Of a DNA stretch of 64,000 nucleotides, positions 22,132-33,200 are shown piece after piece (the stretch's first letter is position 1; every line of letters begins with the position of its first letter). The notes under the pieces are model-generated. The model was not told where the DNA came from. It made no database searches and saw only the letters and a list, made by a program, of their open reading frames with translations. Position numbers and translations under genes: made by a program. This stretch comes from Agarophyton chilense. Its lineage: Eukaryota; Rhodophyta; Florideophyceae; Gracilariales; Gracilariaceae. The stretch covers positions 3,844,001 through 3,908,000 of the forward strand of contig JARGXX010000068.1 in NCBI GenBank assembly GCA_030374765.1, given 5' to 3'.

Positions 22132-24243
22132 GCTCCGTTCCTCGGGGTCTGACTTGCTCTTCTACAGCTGTTCCAGGAGATTTTTATGATTTCAATCTCG
22201 AGGGAGCTTGTTTTATTAGCCTTATCTACGCCGTAAGTTCCCGTGAAGGCGAAAGATGTTTTCCGCGAATGCTCCTTACACAAGTTTCGGGTGCTACTTC
22301 GTTCGGAAACTTGCGTACTGTCCAAGTCGAGGTGTGTGAAACGTTTAGAGACGAAAGTCTCAGAATGGGTCTGTTAGCAGACGATGCAGAATGGAAGCGC
22401 ACGATTTCAGAGTCCTTTGAGTCTTCTATCGTACCTCTTACATATTTATTGGCTACAATCTTGCTATACTGCAAACCGAGAGACTCACGTTCGCTTTGAA
22501 ATGAGCACCTGTCAATGCTTTTGAAAGTTCTTCGCGCCCGACATAGAGGCATTGGGCAAGCGCTCTCTAATGATAAAGTAGCCATTGGGTGTGCTTTGCT
22601 TGAGGTCCAAACTGCTTTGCAAGAAAAGAGTGCATCAGCTTCCTTGCAAAATTATGGCCTACCTTTGCCTCCAGCTTATCTTTCTACACTGGGAAATCCT
22701 TTGCAATCCAAACAACAGGTGCACAGTGACCTAGAAGAAGTCGTGCGTTCTTCTATTCCGCGGTTCAACTCAGATCAAAGAAACGCATTCAACAAGATCG
22801 TCGGCGCTATTCTTGCAGGAGTGTCAACGGAGAGTTTGGAAGGTATTAGGAATGCTTCAGGGACTTCTTCCTCAGCAGATAAGTCCTCAGAGGTGTTTTT
22901 CTTAGACACATCCAGAGGTATAGGCAAGACATTTATTTCCAGAGCTATACAATCAATTCTACAGCTTCGAGGCAAAAATGTACTCACAATGTAAACATCA
23001 GCTGTAGTTTCTGTGCTGCTAGATGGAGTTCGCAGCGCGCACTCAACGTTCAAGATACCCATACCTGTCCTGTCTGATAGTACGGTCAATATCTCCTTGC
23101 AATCTAAGATCGCTGAAAGGATACAGAAAGTGGACTTAATTATATGGGATGAGACAAATGTGTGTCACCGCTTTTGCCTCGAAGCTGTGGGGCGTACTCT
23201 CCGCGACATTATGCGCTCGAATACCCCATTTGGCTGCGAGTTTGTTTTGTTCTCAGGGGATTGCCTTCAGATTCTGCCTGTTGTTCGTCGGTGGTCCAGA
23301 GCCCAGATCGTCAATGCTTGCATTAAATCCTCTATCCTTCTCTCTCATTTTACGACGATTCATCATAATGAGAACATGTGACCAACTGCACTTCGTAACG
23401 ACCGTTCAGCTACCGAACACGCCTTGCACTTCCCCGCATACCTCCTTCAAGTAGGAAAAGGTAGGGTGCCTCGGACCGTTTTGTGTGACATTATTCCTCT
23501 CCCGCCCTCAATTCAGTATCACCATTGCTACCAAACCATGTCTTTCGCTTTATTTGAAAGAATTGCCGACTACTAGTCAGATCTGTTTTGGATTACTACT
23601 ACAGTAATTCTGAAGACAAAACAAAGTCGCATACTGGATTTGAACGACTCTTTTGGACATATGATTCCCGGCCCCTTTCGAACACATCTCAGCGCCGATA
23701 AAGTGGCAAATAAAGACCAAGAGGCGGTGCAATACCCCGTTGAGATGTTGAATACACACACTGCGGGGGCTGCCCTTCCTGATCATATTCTCAAACTATA
23801 AAGAAAGTATTAATGTTTACGTTGCTGTGAAACTTGAATCCTTCAAAATAACATGTGAATGGTGCCAGGTACTTAGTTGAATGATTTAGAAGCAGTTTCC
23901 TCTTCTCACAACTAGCTACGGTTGCGCACAAAGGAAAGCGTCTTTGCTTACCGAGAATGCCCTGCGGGCATGGAGAAGAAACGTTTTCGATTCCCGGCTT
24001 TAGGCGCACGAAATTTCCCGTATGGGGTTGCTTCGCATTGACTACCAAAAAAACACAGGGGCAATCTTTCGGGGGTGGGATTGGACTGTACTTTCGAGAT
24101 AGTTGTTTTTTTCACAGCCAGCTTTATGTCGCTCTCTCATGTACTACTAATCCTATCAATTTCAGAGTACGCATAGCACAAAACGATGGAAACACACCTA
24201 ATGTAGTCTTTCCAGGTGTTTTGTCGTAAAAATCTTACGGATG
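22132..24243 (+). pseudogene. Helitron Rep/helicase gene, helicase part
   Basis: Continues the Helitron gene after element D. It opens with Helitron linker sequence (LLTQVSGATSFGNLRTVQ, LRMGLLADDAEWKR), then a PIF1-like helicase: NSDQRNAFNKI, Walker A-like DTSRGIGKTF (about 22910), IIWDETNVCHR (Walker B region), FSGDCLQILPVV, then LNTHTAGAALPDHILKL and the end RRTKFPVWGCFALTTKKTQGQS...QLYVALSCTTNP, closing near 24229. Helicase unwinds the donor strand during rolling-circle transposition. A TAA (22993-22995) interrupts 22515-23381 in one frame, further frame changes follow, and the Walker A differs from the usual GPGGTGKT. Inactive. No clear 3' hairpin plus CTRR end was found. Confidence 0.87.
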
Positions 24244-24602
24244 ATTAAAACCTAAGCACAGCTTTGTTTCCCTTTCTTAGTCTTTCTCAGCCTCTCTTAT
24301 TCTTTCGAACTAGCCGTACTCACAATATTGTTTTTTCAAAAGCCGGTGTGGAACTACATAAGCTACCAACTACTGACAAAGCTTTTCTTTACACATTAGA
24401 GACCGTACACCCCCAGACATGCGCGAAATTGGGCAGTAGTTGGGAGGTCTGCTAATGCAAAATTTCCACAGGACATTTCATCTACGCACAAACTTTCAGA
24501 CTCGTACACCTGCGATAATTGGTGTGGACTCGAAAGTATTACTCTCACAAGGGTCACGGTACGACTCTCAGCGACCACCATGGCGTTGCAGTCGGACTCT
24601 AA

Positions 24603-25760
24603 GTGCACGGCCTGCCGCGGTCGCGCGTACTCACTTGGAGTAGTTGTAGGGGCCCTTGGAAACGGCGTCGCAGCGCACCCAGGCCCGCTTTTTCGGCTCC
24701 AAGCGTCTTGCTGTCTCTCGCTGAACTGGTTCCACGCAATTTAGATGAGCACGATCGCGTCCTTTCCCGCAGTAACCGCATTTCAAACAGCGATTTTGCG
24801 TTGAACTTCAATATGTATGGGGACCAAGAGTGTTTCTACGAGTTTTGCTTCACGCGCTGGGATGTCGAGCGAATGGTGCGGGCAGTAGCCTGTGCAGGTG
24901 CAAAGATGCATAGAAGCCGTAACCAGTACAGCGTAACACCCATCCTAGCGACCTGCCTCGTGCTTCGCCGCATGTCATTCCCTGCAAGATGGGCGGACCT
25001 GGAGCTTTTGTTCGGCAAGAGAAGGCCTCATTTATCGGATATATACTGGGAGGCCCTGGAGTGGATGTGGGAAGCTAATAAAGCGGTTCTTCGCGGCATA
25101 TCTATGCCTGTTACGCAGTAACATGCGGCTAAGTACGCGCGTGCTATCTACGACAAGGTTGATGCACTTCCTAACTGCGTCGCATTTATAGACGGGGAGG
25201 TGATTGCTATTGCTAGTCCGAAAGGACATAAGCGACAGCGTGTTATGTATACCGGGCATAACAGACAACAAGGTCTGAAATAACAGGCTGTACATACCCC
25301 TGAAGGGTTAATTTTACATGCTTGTGGCCCAATAGGAAGACTTCAGCACGACTGGACTTTTTACGTTAGGAGTGACTTGAACGATGCCCTTTTATCTTTA
25401 ATGCACGTGGGGGACATAAGGCATAGCATCTATGAGGATTCAGGGTACAACCACCGTTGGTAGTTGTAGGTCGCTTTCCAAGGAGCATCGTTAAACGCAG
25501 CCCAGAGAGCGTTCAAACAGGCCATGTCGTCGACAAGGATAACGGTGGAGTGGATATTTAAGGAGATCAAGATGCATGTTACTATCGTGGATTTCAAGCG
25601 CAAGATGAAACTATTGGAAAGCCCGATCGGATTGCTTTTTCTCTGCTGCATGTTCTCGAGCAACTGCCACAATTGCATTTATCCCAACCAGATATCGAAA
25701 TACTTTGCGTGCCGTACTCCTTCACTCGAGGAATTCTTGGCCATGCACACAGAACAATAA
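24603..25760 (+). pseudogene. PIF/Harbinger transposase (DDE_Tnp_4 type)
   Basis: One continuous plus-strand frame interrupted only by four in-frame stops (25119, 25281, 25461, 25467) and no frameshift that I can see. N-terminal half: RWDVERMVRAVACAGAKMHR, SVTPILATCLVLRRMSFPAR, WADLELLFGKRRPHLSDIYW. Catalytic DDE-like motifs: CVAFIDGEVIAI (D at 25191), GRLQHDWTFYVRSDL (D at 25350), IYEDSGYN (D at 25437). The C-terminal part RITVEWIFKEIKMHV is typical of the family. The enzyme would cut and paste the element, usually at TAA/TTA targets, with a Myb-like partner. The partner gene lies convergently at 26640-25915. Confidence 0.82.
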
Positions 25761-25914
25761 GACAGCCGAGCGGAGGTTGCGAGGACCATATCAGCTAATG
25801 CAAGCTTGCGAGCTCTAACGCAGACACGCTCAGAGAGGAGAAAATCGCGCTTCTCTGCAGCGATTCTACAAACTCCAAGCGTCAAAAACCGCCGCAACAC
25901 ATGAAAACCTTACT

Positions 25915-26640
25915 TCTGCTGAAACTGGAAAGAGCCTCGTAAAGCCTGTAGTTTCTTCAACTCCAGCTCGCTGTTCTCCTGACGCTCCAGCAGACGCTCT
26001 TATCGGTCTTTACGTCGCTCTTCTTTCTTAACATCAAACGTATGACGTTCGAACTCTAGCTGATCACGCTCCAAGTCAATGCGGGCCAAATCCGACTCTC
26101 TAAGCGAGTCACCAAGTGCTAAAAGCTCTCCTCCAATACCACCACTTCGTACCTTCTTGCGCTTCTTTCAGTTCTTAGGACTACCGCCCGAGTCACTTCC
26201 TGAACCTTCACCGTTGCTCTTATAATCGGGTGAGAGCTTACTTTTGCGGGACTTCGAAGTGGGGACAAGTTCCTTCCCTATACGCTTCTTTTGTTTTTCT
26301 GTTTTTGGCGACCTTATCCTTCTTCTCGCTCTAGTCTCGCTCGAGAACTTTCTCAGCTTCACGCATTTAGAAAAAATGCTCGTTGAGCTCTCTTAGTTCA
26401 CCCTCCTATTCCAGAACGCAAATGTGTGAGCCCCTTCTTTTTGGCTGCAGCTTCTTGTGGAGGAGTGTAGCGATCATGGAACCGTTTTCAAATTAATTTG
26501 CAGGTCATGCTGGGGTTTGAATTGCAGAGCGTAGATACTGCCTCATAACGAGGGCGCGTTTGACCAGAAGGGGCTATGTGCGCCTTAGCAGCCGCCACTT
26601 CCCGTACAATTAAAATGTCCTCCACAGGCGTTTACTTCGA
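25915..26640 (-). pseudogene. PIF/Harbinger Myb/SANT-like accessory protein
   Basis: Minus-strand frames facing the transposase. Upstream: ILIVREVAAAKAHIAPSGQT, RPRYEAVSTLCNSNPSMTCK, FHDRYTPPQ, the trihelix/Myb-like DNA-binding pattern of Harbinger second ORFs. Next comes a basic Ser/Lys-rich part (26362-26168), then a charged coiled coil (RESDLARIDLERDQLEFERH, KEERRKDR, ERLLERQENSELELKKL). These partners bind the element ends and carry the transposase to the nucleus. At least three in-frame stops or shifts break it. Frame assignment in the upstream part is by my own translation. Confidence 0.6.
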
Positions 26641-26880
26641 GCAACGGCTGCTATTGTTGCGACGTTCGTCATCATGCGTAGAAAATGTCGCAACAGAGGG
26701 TGTATTACATGGCATTATATCTGGCACAGCCTGAATAGCTTTCTGATCAAGAACTGTCTAGACAGGCGCGATGGAGGCAGGAATTAGAGGCCGGGCAGCG
26801 GTTGTATGTTGCGTAGAAGAGAACGAGATAGCGTCAATCGCCATAGCGGGGGATAAGGGTCTTGGTTTGGTTTGTGAGGG

Positions 26881-27175
26881 ATGCACGGCATAGGATACAC
26901 AAAGGCTTTTGGTGCTTTTTCAAGGTGGTATCTATCTTCCAGCCACATTAATGTCCTCACGGCTGTGCAGCTTTCTCAAAAGGCTCGTGACAAAACTGGA
27001 ACAATTCAGCCCGGTTTTTCACGAGCCGGAGGGAGGATTCTGCAAGGGTGCTGCCACTCTAAATTATATTCTTCACATGCTGCAGTTATGTGGCCCACAT
27101 CTGAAGGCGTACGGTTACTATTTAAACTCTAAAACGCGTTCGAAGCACGCTACTGAACCACTTGTGATTCCCTGA
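26881..27175 (+). other. Unassigned open stretch at the right side of the Harbinger region
   Basis: Two overlapping frames (26881-27132, 26909-27175). The second reads RLVTKLEQFSPVFHEPEGGF and LHMLQLCGPHLKAYGYYLNS and could be a remnant of a domesticated or element protein, but I recognise no family. I could not find the terminal inverted repeats of the Harbinger element on either side. Confidence 0.25.
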
Positions 27176-27739
27176 AGCGCAGAAGGCTTCGAGGAAAAAG
27201 CCGGTTTCCACGAAACTATACATTTCATAATCAGTACATACTCATCCGGTAATCCGACGGTTGGTAGATGTTACACCCAAGTACAATGTTCTTCATGTTT
27301 TTCGACCGTCAACGGCCACTTTAAGAACACGGACAGCTTTTTAAACTGAACGGTGTTGTTTTGGTACAACCCACTATAACTTTAAGGGTTTTGGTTGCTA
27401 TCTTCGGCACAACCACACAATAATTGGTTAATAAACAAGTGAAAGGCTCTGTTATACATCACCGTTTGCCACCAAGACTGACGCAAATACCTATGGAAGA
27501 ACCATGCAGGAAGTTCATGTGGAAAGTGCGTTTTAGCTCTGAGATAAGACTTCATCTAGACGAAATGCTTCTCTTCTAGAGTGAGGGCCTCAGAATCGCA
27601 CCAACTTTGATAATTTTGCCAGAGAGAATTTACAATGCGGCGAAATGTGCTTGTAAGTGTATCACAGGTAAAAAAGAAGTGTAAAAAATCCCGAGTTCGG
27701 ACCAAGGTTCAGAGTTTTCGTTAATCGATCGGCAGGGTG
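27176..27739. other. Gene-free stretch
   Basis: AT-rich; no open frame, repeat or element end that I can support. Confidence 0.5.
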
Positions 27740-28940
27740 GTCATCTCTTCATCTAGGCCATTGATAACGTGATACCCAGTTCAAGTATGGGAATCGCGCG
27801 ACTGCAATGAAGTGAAGAACTTCATAAAGAAACGACTTTTCTAATGCTGTTTCAAACGAAGTGTCCGTTGGCGACGAAAGTTCTGTTTTCGGGACGGAAT
27901 CGACGTCGCCTTGTGCGAGGTGCGGGTCGTCGAATCCCTGTTGGGGGTCTTCATTCGGTACGAGGAAGATTGAAGGGGACCTAGTGTCCACGAACAACGC
28001 TTTTGCAAGCTTCGAACGAGTAACAGAAGCAAGTGCACGGATGGCACCCCCCTCGGCGTGGGTGCATTAGACCAGCTCAAGGTAGAAGAACTTTTGCTTT
28101 TCCTCACGGTTCCAAGCGACAAGGGTCTTAAAAGTCGATTCCAGTCTATGGATGAAAATCTTGTAGCTTTTCTCAGCAAGATAAACATTCCTATAACTGT
28201 GAACACCCTTGTCAAGTAACACCAAGTACTCGATTTAAACCTCTTCAGGGCGCTGGCGAGTGTCTCGAAAAGCCAGGATTACCGAATATCTTCAGGACAG
28301 GACGTAACCTCCGCTTTTTATGCACAGAGAAACCCTCCAACAGAGTTGTGTTGGCCTTTGAAAACGCTTAGAAGAATTGACAAGGAAAAATAGGTCTGTC
28401 ATACTTTCATTGCGAGTACATCGGCTTCAGCGATGAGACTGGCCAGGAAGTCGAGCACCGAAACTTGGTCTTCTCCAGAAAAGATTTGGTTGCGCATCGA
28501 AAGTTGTATGCGCTTGATGCAGTCTTTCACTTTTCCCGTTGCACGGGGTGTTCGATCCAATGAAAAGGTTCCTGGCCGGTAGCATCTGTACAATGATAAC
28601 TTCTGATACAAGTGGTTCGTCTCTCACAGGTTTTATAGACCTAAGTGTTCCCTTCTCTTCGAATGGGATCTGACAGCACCATGAATGGCTAGCGAACACT
28701 TTGCGCGGGCTAGGCACTCATGCTCACCGCCCTTCGAGGCGTCATCGGACGAGTAGGATTTATTACACGGATTGGGAACAGAATCCGATGAGGTGGAGGA
28801 GTCAGAATCGTAATCTTTCGTCGTGGCTCGGCTTCGGCCTATGGCGGTAATTACCCTTTCCAGGTTTTTGTCGAGATGTGATGTAGAAGCTACCTCAGCC
28901 AGAGAGGTTTCGACCATCAAAATTTTTTATTCCAAAGCCT
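27740..28940 (-). mobile_element. Old chromoviral gag fossil related to element A
   Basis: Minus-strand fragments match the gag of element A in order: a Ser/Asp-rich stretch (DYDSDSSTSSDSVP), RATGKVKDCIKRIQLSMRNQ with VLDFLASLIAEADVLAMK (A: RGTGKVKDYIKRLSITLQKR, VLDFLARFVQEADILGIS), TSCPEDI (A: TCWPEAV), LDKGVHSYRNVYLAEKS (A: LNKAFHRCGNVFPAYER) and WNREEKQKF (A: RHREEKRKL). No LTRs are visible around it. Heavily broken, clearly much older than A, and more AT-rich. Confidence 0.7.
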
Positions 28941-29061
28941 CCAGAGGTGCTCTAACGCGACCGAAAGAGGTTTCAACCGCCTCTACAAAGGTAGCGCATC
29001 TACCAAGACATTCTGAAAACAAGTTAACGTCTGACTGTAAAATGCGGAAATCTTCGGTGAC

Positions 29062-29098
29062 ACCCTAAACCCTAAAACCTCTAAAACCCCTAAACCCA
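29062..29098. repeat. Short interstitial telomere-like tract
   Basis: CCCTAAACCCTAAAACCTCT followed by AAAACCCCTAAACCC: degenerate copies of CCCTAAA. It could be a trace of break repair or an internal microsatellite. Confidence 0.5.
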
Positions 29099-29129
29099 CC
29101 TGTCTGATCTACGGTGATGATGGCCAGCA

Positions 29130-30080
29130 CTATCCAGGGCCTGATCTAAGGCCATCTCCAGTTTGCGAGACCGAAACTTTCGGAAAACAACTAAGTACCA
29201 ATGATCCCCTCAAAAAGTCGTTGCACTTCATGCACTTGTGGCGCCATCCTCGTCCATAATTTTCTCTGGGGTTTTTTGGGTTGGATCTAATACCTACCGC
29301 TGCGCACTGTCGCGTAGCTGATAGTATATCTTTCCGTGATCTTGAGCTTACTTCGTCAAATATGGGATCTGAATGTTTACCCAAACCCCTTCCTAAACAA
29401 AAGAGTTCGATGTTTTTTGCTGTCTTTGATGTCGTCTTATTTGTTCTTTTACGGGTAGTTAATTTGTTTCTTAGTTTCTTCGGTACCAACCGTTTTTCTT
29501 CTTCAGTAGCTGTGGCATTTTTCTCCTCATGAACCTTTTCCTTCCGTTTCTCCTTGTGATTTCCGTTTTAGTCCCGCTTGCGTTCACGGTTTCGTCTAGA
29601 CATCTTGTTACAGTTCAAGTAAGACTCGGTTATTTTTTCTCTTTCCCAGCTACGACCAAGTAACTCTTTGAGATCCTCTTGTTACAGTACAAGTTCTTCT
29701 AAAGTATAGATTTCTTCTTGCAGTCCAATCCAGCAGATATCTTGGGCTGACGTGTATTATTTTTCATTCTGTATCAGAGCAGCCTTCAGTGCTGAAAGGG
29801 ATCGATTGCATTCAGCTTTCGTGTTTTCTACTTCTTCCCAATTGTAGACGTTTTGTTATTATTTCTAACGCACCAAAGATCTAACATAAAGATAGTTAAC
29901 CTTTCTTAGGGAGGCCAGAACGTTTTGTGTTGATCTCAATAAAGATTCTCTGAGTGATTTTTATGAGTTTTCCCTTTAATCGCTAAATACTTCAGGACGG
30001 CTAATGTTTGTAAGTAGACAGCGCATGTTCACGTTTTTGCAGTCTTTGTCGACTCCCAATATGAATTTCATGGACAACAA
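29130..30080 (-). other. Degenerate minus-strand charged/coiled-coil remains, unassigned
   Basis: The minus strand reads Lys/Glu/Arg-rich sequence in pieces, for example LQEEIYTLEELVL, LKELLGRSWEREKITESYLN, NGNHKEKRKEKVHEEKNATA and KRLVPKKLRNKLTTRKRTNK (29640-29400 region). It may be the worn remains of a coiled-coil gene or of an element N-terminus. No family recognised, and no full frame survives. Confidence 0.3.
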
Positions 30081-30089
30081 GTACTAAGC

Positions 30090-30293
30090 ACGAGCGAATA
30101 GATATTATATTGTAACCGTTTATGTCTATGGAGATGTATTACAAAGCACTAGTCTGCAAAATGAACACTGAACATTATGTAAGCACAAGATTCTGCTTAC
30201 GGAAGTCGTCTGACTACCGAGCACCACTGCTATACGTCGACTAACTCGATCCAGACCTGTCATAGTACCCAAATACTGATTTATACCTAGGCA
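30090..30293. repeat. Dispersed 200-bp repeat, copy 1
   Basis: Matches 36455-36650 in the same orientation (shared AACCGTTTATGTCTAT, GAACATTAT, GACTACCGAGCAC, CAGACCTGTCATAGTACCC). It lies 5' of the Copia-like gag, so it could be its 5' LTR. Copy 2 also abuts the 3' end of the LINE, so this may instead be a 5'-truncated LINE tail. Confidence 0.6.
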
Positions 30294-33200
30294 TGGTCCC
30301 AGAAACAGGTTCTTCAACTAGTCCACGCCGTCCAAGATTCTCCTGGGACCTCAAGAATGTTCCCAAAACAGATGGAAAAAGAGATCAAGAAGACTTTGCT
30401 AAATCTTGCTCGCCCTAGAATTCGTTTCAAGACCAGATGCTCGACTCCAACTAGAATAAGATCACAGTGGCCTTGAGGCTAATTATGTTGAAATCAAAAC
30501 TCTACGGCAGGGTGAAAGACTTGTGCTCTGCTATCTCAGACACATCGATTTGGCCTCGAATACTGGAGTAGAATCGATAGTTAAAGCTATATACAATCAA
30601 GATTCGTTCTTGATTGTGAGTGAAGTCTATGCTAACCTTATTGGTCTCCAAAAAGTTAAGCGTGCCACTAATGAAACTTTGAAGAACTTCGAATTCAGAT
30701 TCGACGCCCAGGCATCCAAGTTCAATTCCCATAATGGAATAGACAAACTACCTGAAGCCCTCACTCCGTTCATGCTCCTGGCAAACTCGGCAGTTGAAAA
30801 ACGGACAGCGTATTTACGTATTTTCGGCTGCATTAAGGAAACAATTGGACATCGGAGGCCACGGAGGCCCCCACAACAAACTTTCTAAATACCTTTAAGT
30901 ACAAAAAGATAACTTCGGTGTTGCGCCTGTGTAATGGTGTTCACATTCTCGCATCGACAACTTACTCCGATGCTCAGTCTCTGTCTGCGAGGGCTGCTCG
31001 GATTCCGCTTCCTAACTATAGAAGCAATGACCACAATCGCTCGAAGAAACTGTCCCTACACTGAAGTATCCCTGAGACATTTGCAATGAGTATGGTCACT
31101 AGGAGAGAAACCATATCCCCGAAAGGTCCTTACCACACCATGTCAGAAGTGTTGATGCTCCTGTTTCATCGACAAACGGTCTTTCTGGCTCTGACAGTGA
31201 CCCCAAGGCCACAGGATATGGCCATATAACGGAGCAATTTAAATAAGCTTCTTTTTTCTACTCTGCAGCCACTGTTCATGATTGTTCTGTACCCGAACGG
31301 CTTGTTCTTCTTTTAGAACACGGGTCAATATTCTCGACAATCGGCCAAGTGACGTTCCAACTATTGTCGCAAGAACTTGTCGTTCCTGTTATTAGCACCC
31401 TAGACTCGACTTCTGACTCTTTAGATAGACAAAATAGATTTCAGTACGGCCCGGCCAACATGCAAGGCATCAATGAAAAATCCTTGGCTCAATAATTCTT
31501 ATGGCTGCATCAGACAATGAGGCTGTCATCAAGATTACCCACTTAGTCTTAGAAGGATCTTCGCAACGGGTGATCGGTAGAAATGTTATCCGTGAGACCA
31601 ACATCCTGCACCTTGGACGAAATGCACTGTGCCTCAAAACTGCAAACGAGCTCGATTCTATATCCATAATCGACTTAAGGTTTCTCAGTTATATTCCGGT
31701 TGAAAAGTTCACCTCTTCGACAAAGTGCCTCGGTTCTATTTTGTACAGTCTATCAGCTGTCACCCTTGGGAAGGCACCTTGGTCTGATATGAAGGCCAGT
31801 ATGGGTAAATTTTAAAAACATGTCTTCGTACACCCAAGTTTCAGTGACTCTAAGCTGCTGTGGCAACGCAATGGTCTTTGGAACAATAAGGTCGAAATGT
31901 ATGTCGCTGACATCGTGGCCAGATGCATAGCGTGTAGATCGACTGCAGTAACTCCACCAACTCGGAAAGTATCGATAAGCATTCTCTCGTAGTCATTCAT
32001 TGACATTGTGAGCGTTGATTCCTTATTACAAGATGAACTGTGTGTTATGAAAATTATGAAACTTTACAGCCCACGTTTTTTCAACAACTGAGCTTCAAGA
32101 AGCGGTCATAGGATTTGAAGAAAGTTGGTGGTCGGCTTTCTGGTACTCCGATGCCATACGTTGCGGCAAAGCCTTCATGATCGGCGCATTTTGCGATCAC
32201 TGTGACTCTCCCGCAATACCCCTGCACCCTGTTGCTCGCCGCCGCTAAGCTCAAAATGCAGTAGAATCGAAAATTTTGATCATGAGGAGCGTGTCTCTCC
32301 GCCTCAAGGTCGAGGTTGGCGACAATTTCGAGTTTTTTATCGGCCTACAAATCTGTGACCATCTTAAACGATCTCAACGGTAATAAAAACATTTCAGCAT
32401 TTGAAATGGCAAAGTGTTTCACGAAATCTGTGGGAAATAAGCCAATCGAAACCTTCATTCCAGCTGAAATAGTGTAAGTAAGAGATCAGTTCATTGTTTG
32501 AAGAAGGATTTCATGGATTCCAAGATCAAAATAAACCACCGAAGTACTCATATCTACTGAGAATACTTTATAAGTCTTCATTTAGAAGAAAAAAGAGAAA
32601 CAAGATCGTTAGTTCACCCCAAAGACAGTGAATTCCAGGATAAAATGGCAAGGAGATGGCGGCCGTCCTTGAATACACTCGGCTATCACATCCTGATACT
32701 AACTTCTCAAAGCACGTACACGATGGCCTGGATTATGTCAGTAAGGCTCATAAAATCTACCCAGTGCTACCAATCATCAATGAAACCGAGCACAGCCGAG
32801 GTGATGCTGACTCTCATGGCTTCGATGCCAACTTTGATGGTGGAGAATGTGGTAACAATGCCGACGTTGGAGAAAACACCGAGATGTCCTGGAGTCTTGC
32901 CGATATCTATTAACGAGGACTGTACAATCTGAAGCTACAGATGGGAATTTCAATACACACTACGACGATGGTAGAACTGAAGTGCTGGATTAACAAAGAA
33001 GCTTTGGAACTACTCTGATAGATTGGTTGCTGTGCCGCGGGAAGTGGAAAGCAAAGAAGGACTAGTTTTTAACACAATGCTTGATCACTTTGTAAATAAG
33101 CTTTTCCTTCAGCATGAGGCGTAATTGTTTGATCAGTATCCAATTCACAACGCGTACACCAAAGAAGAAAAAAACTCCCTCAAAAATGCTAAGCCAGCGT

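Noticed and set aside
24229-24260. CGTAA/TTACG hairpin after the Helitron gene as the Helitron 3' end
   Set aside because: Stem only five bases and no CTRR terminus at the right distance.
24330-27215. AAAAGCCGGT at about 24338 and 27198 as Harbinger terminal repeats
   Set aside because: They are in direct, not inverted, orientation, and similarity stops after about ten bases.
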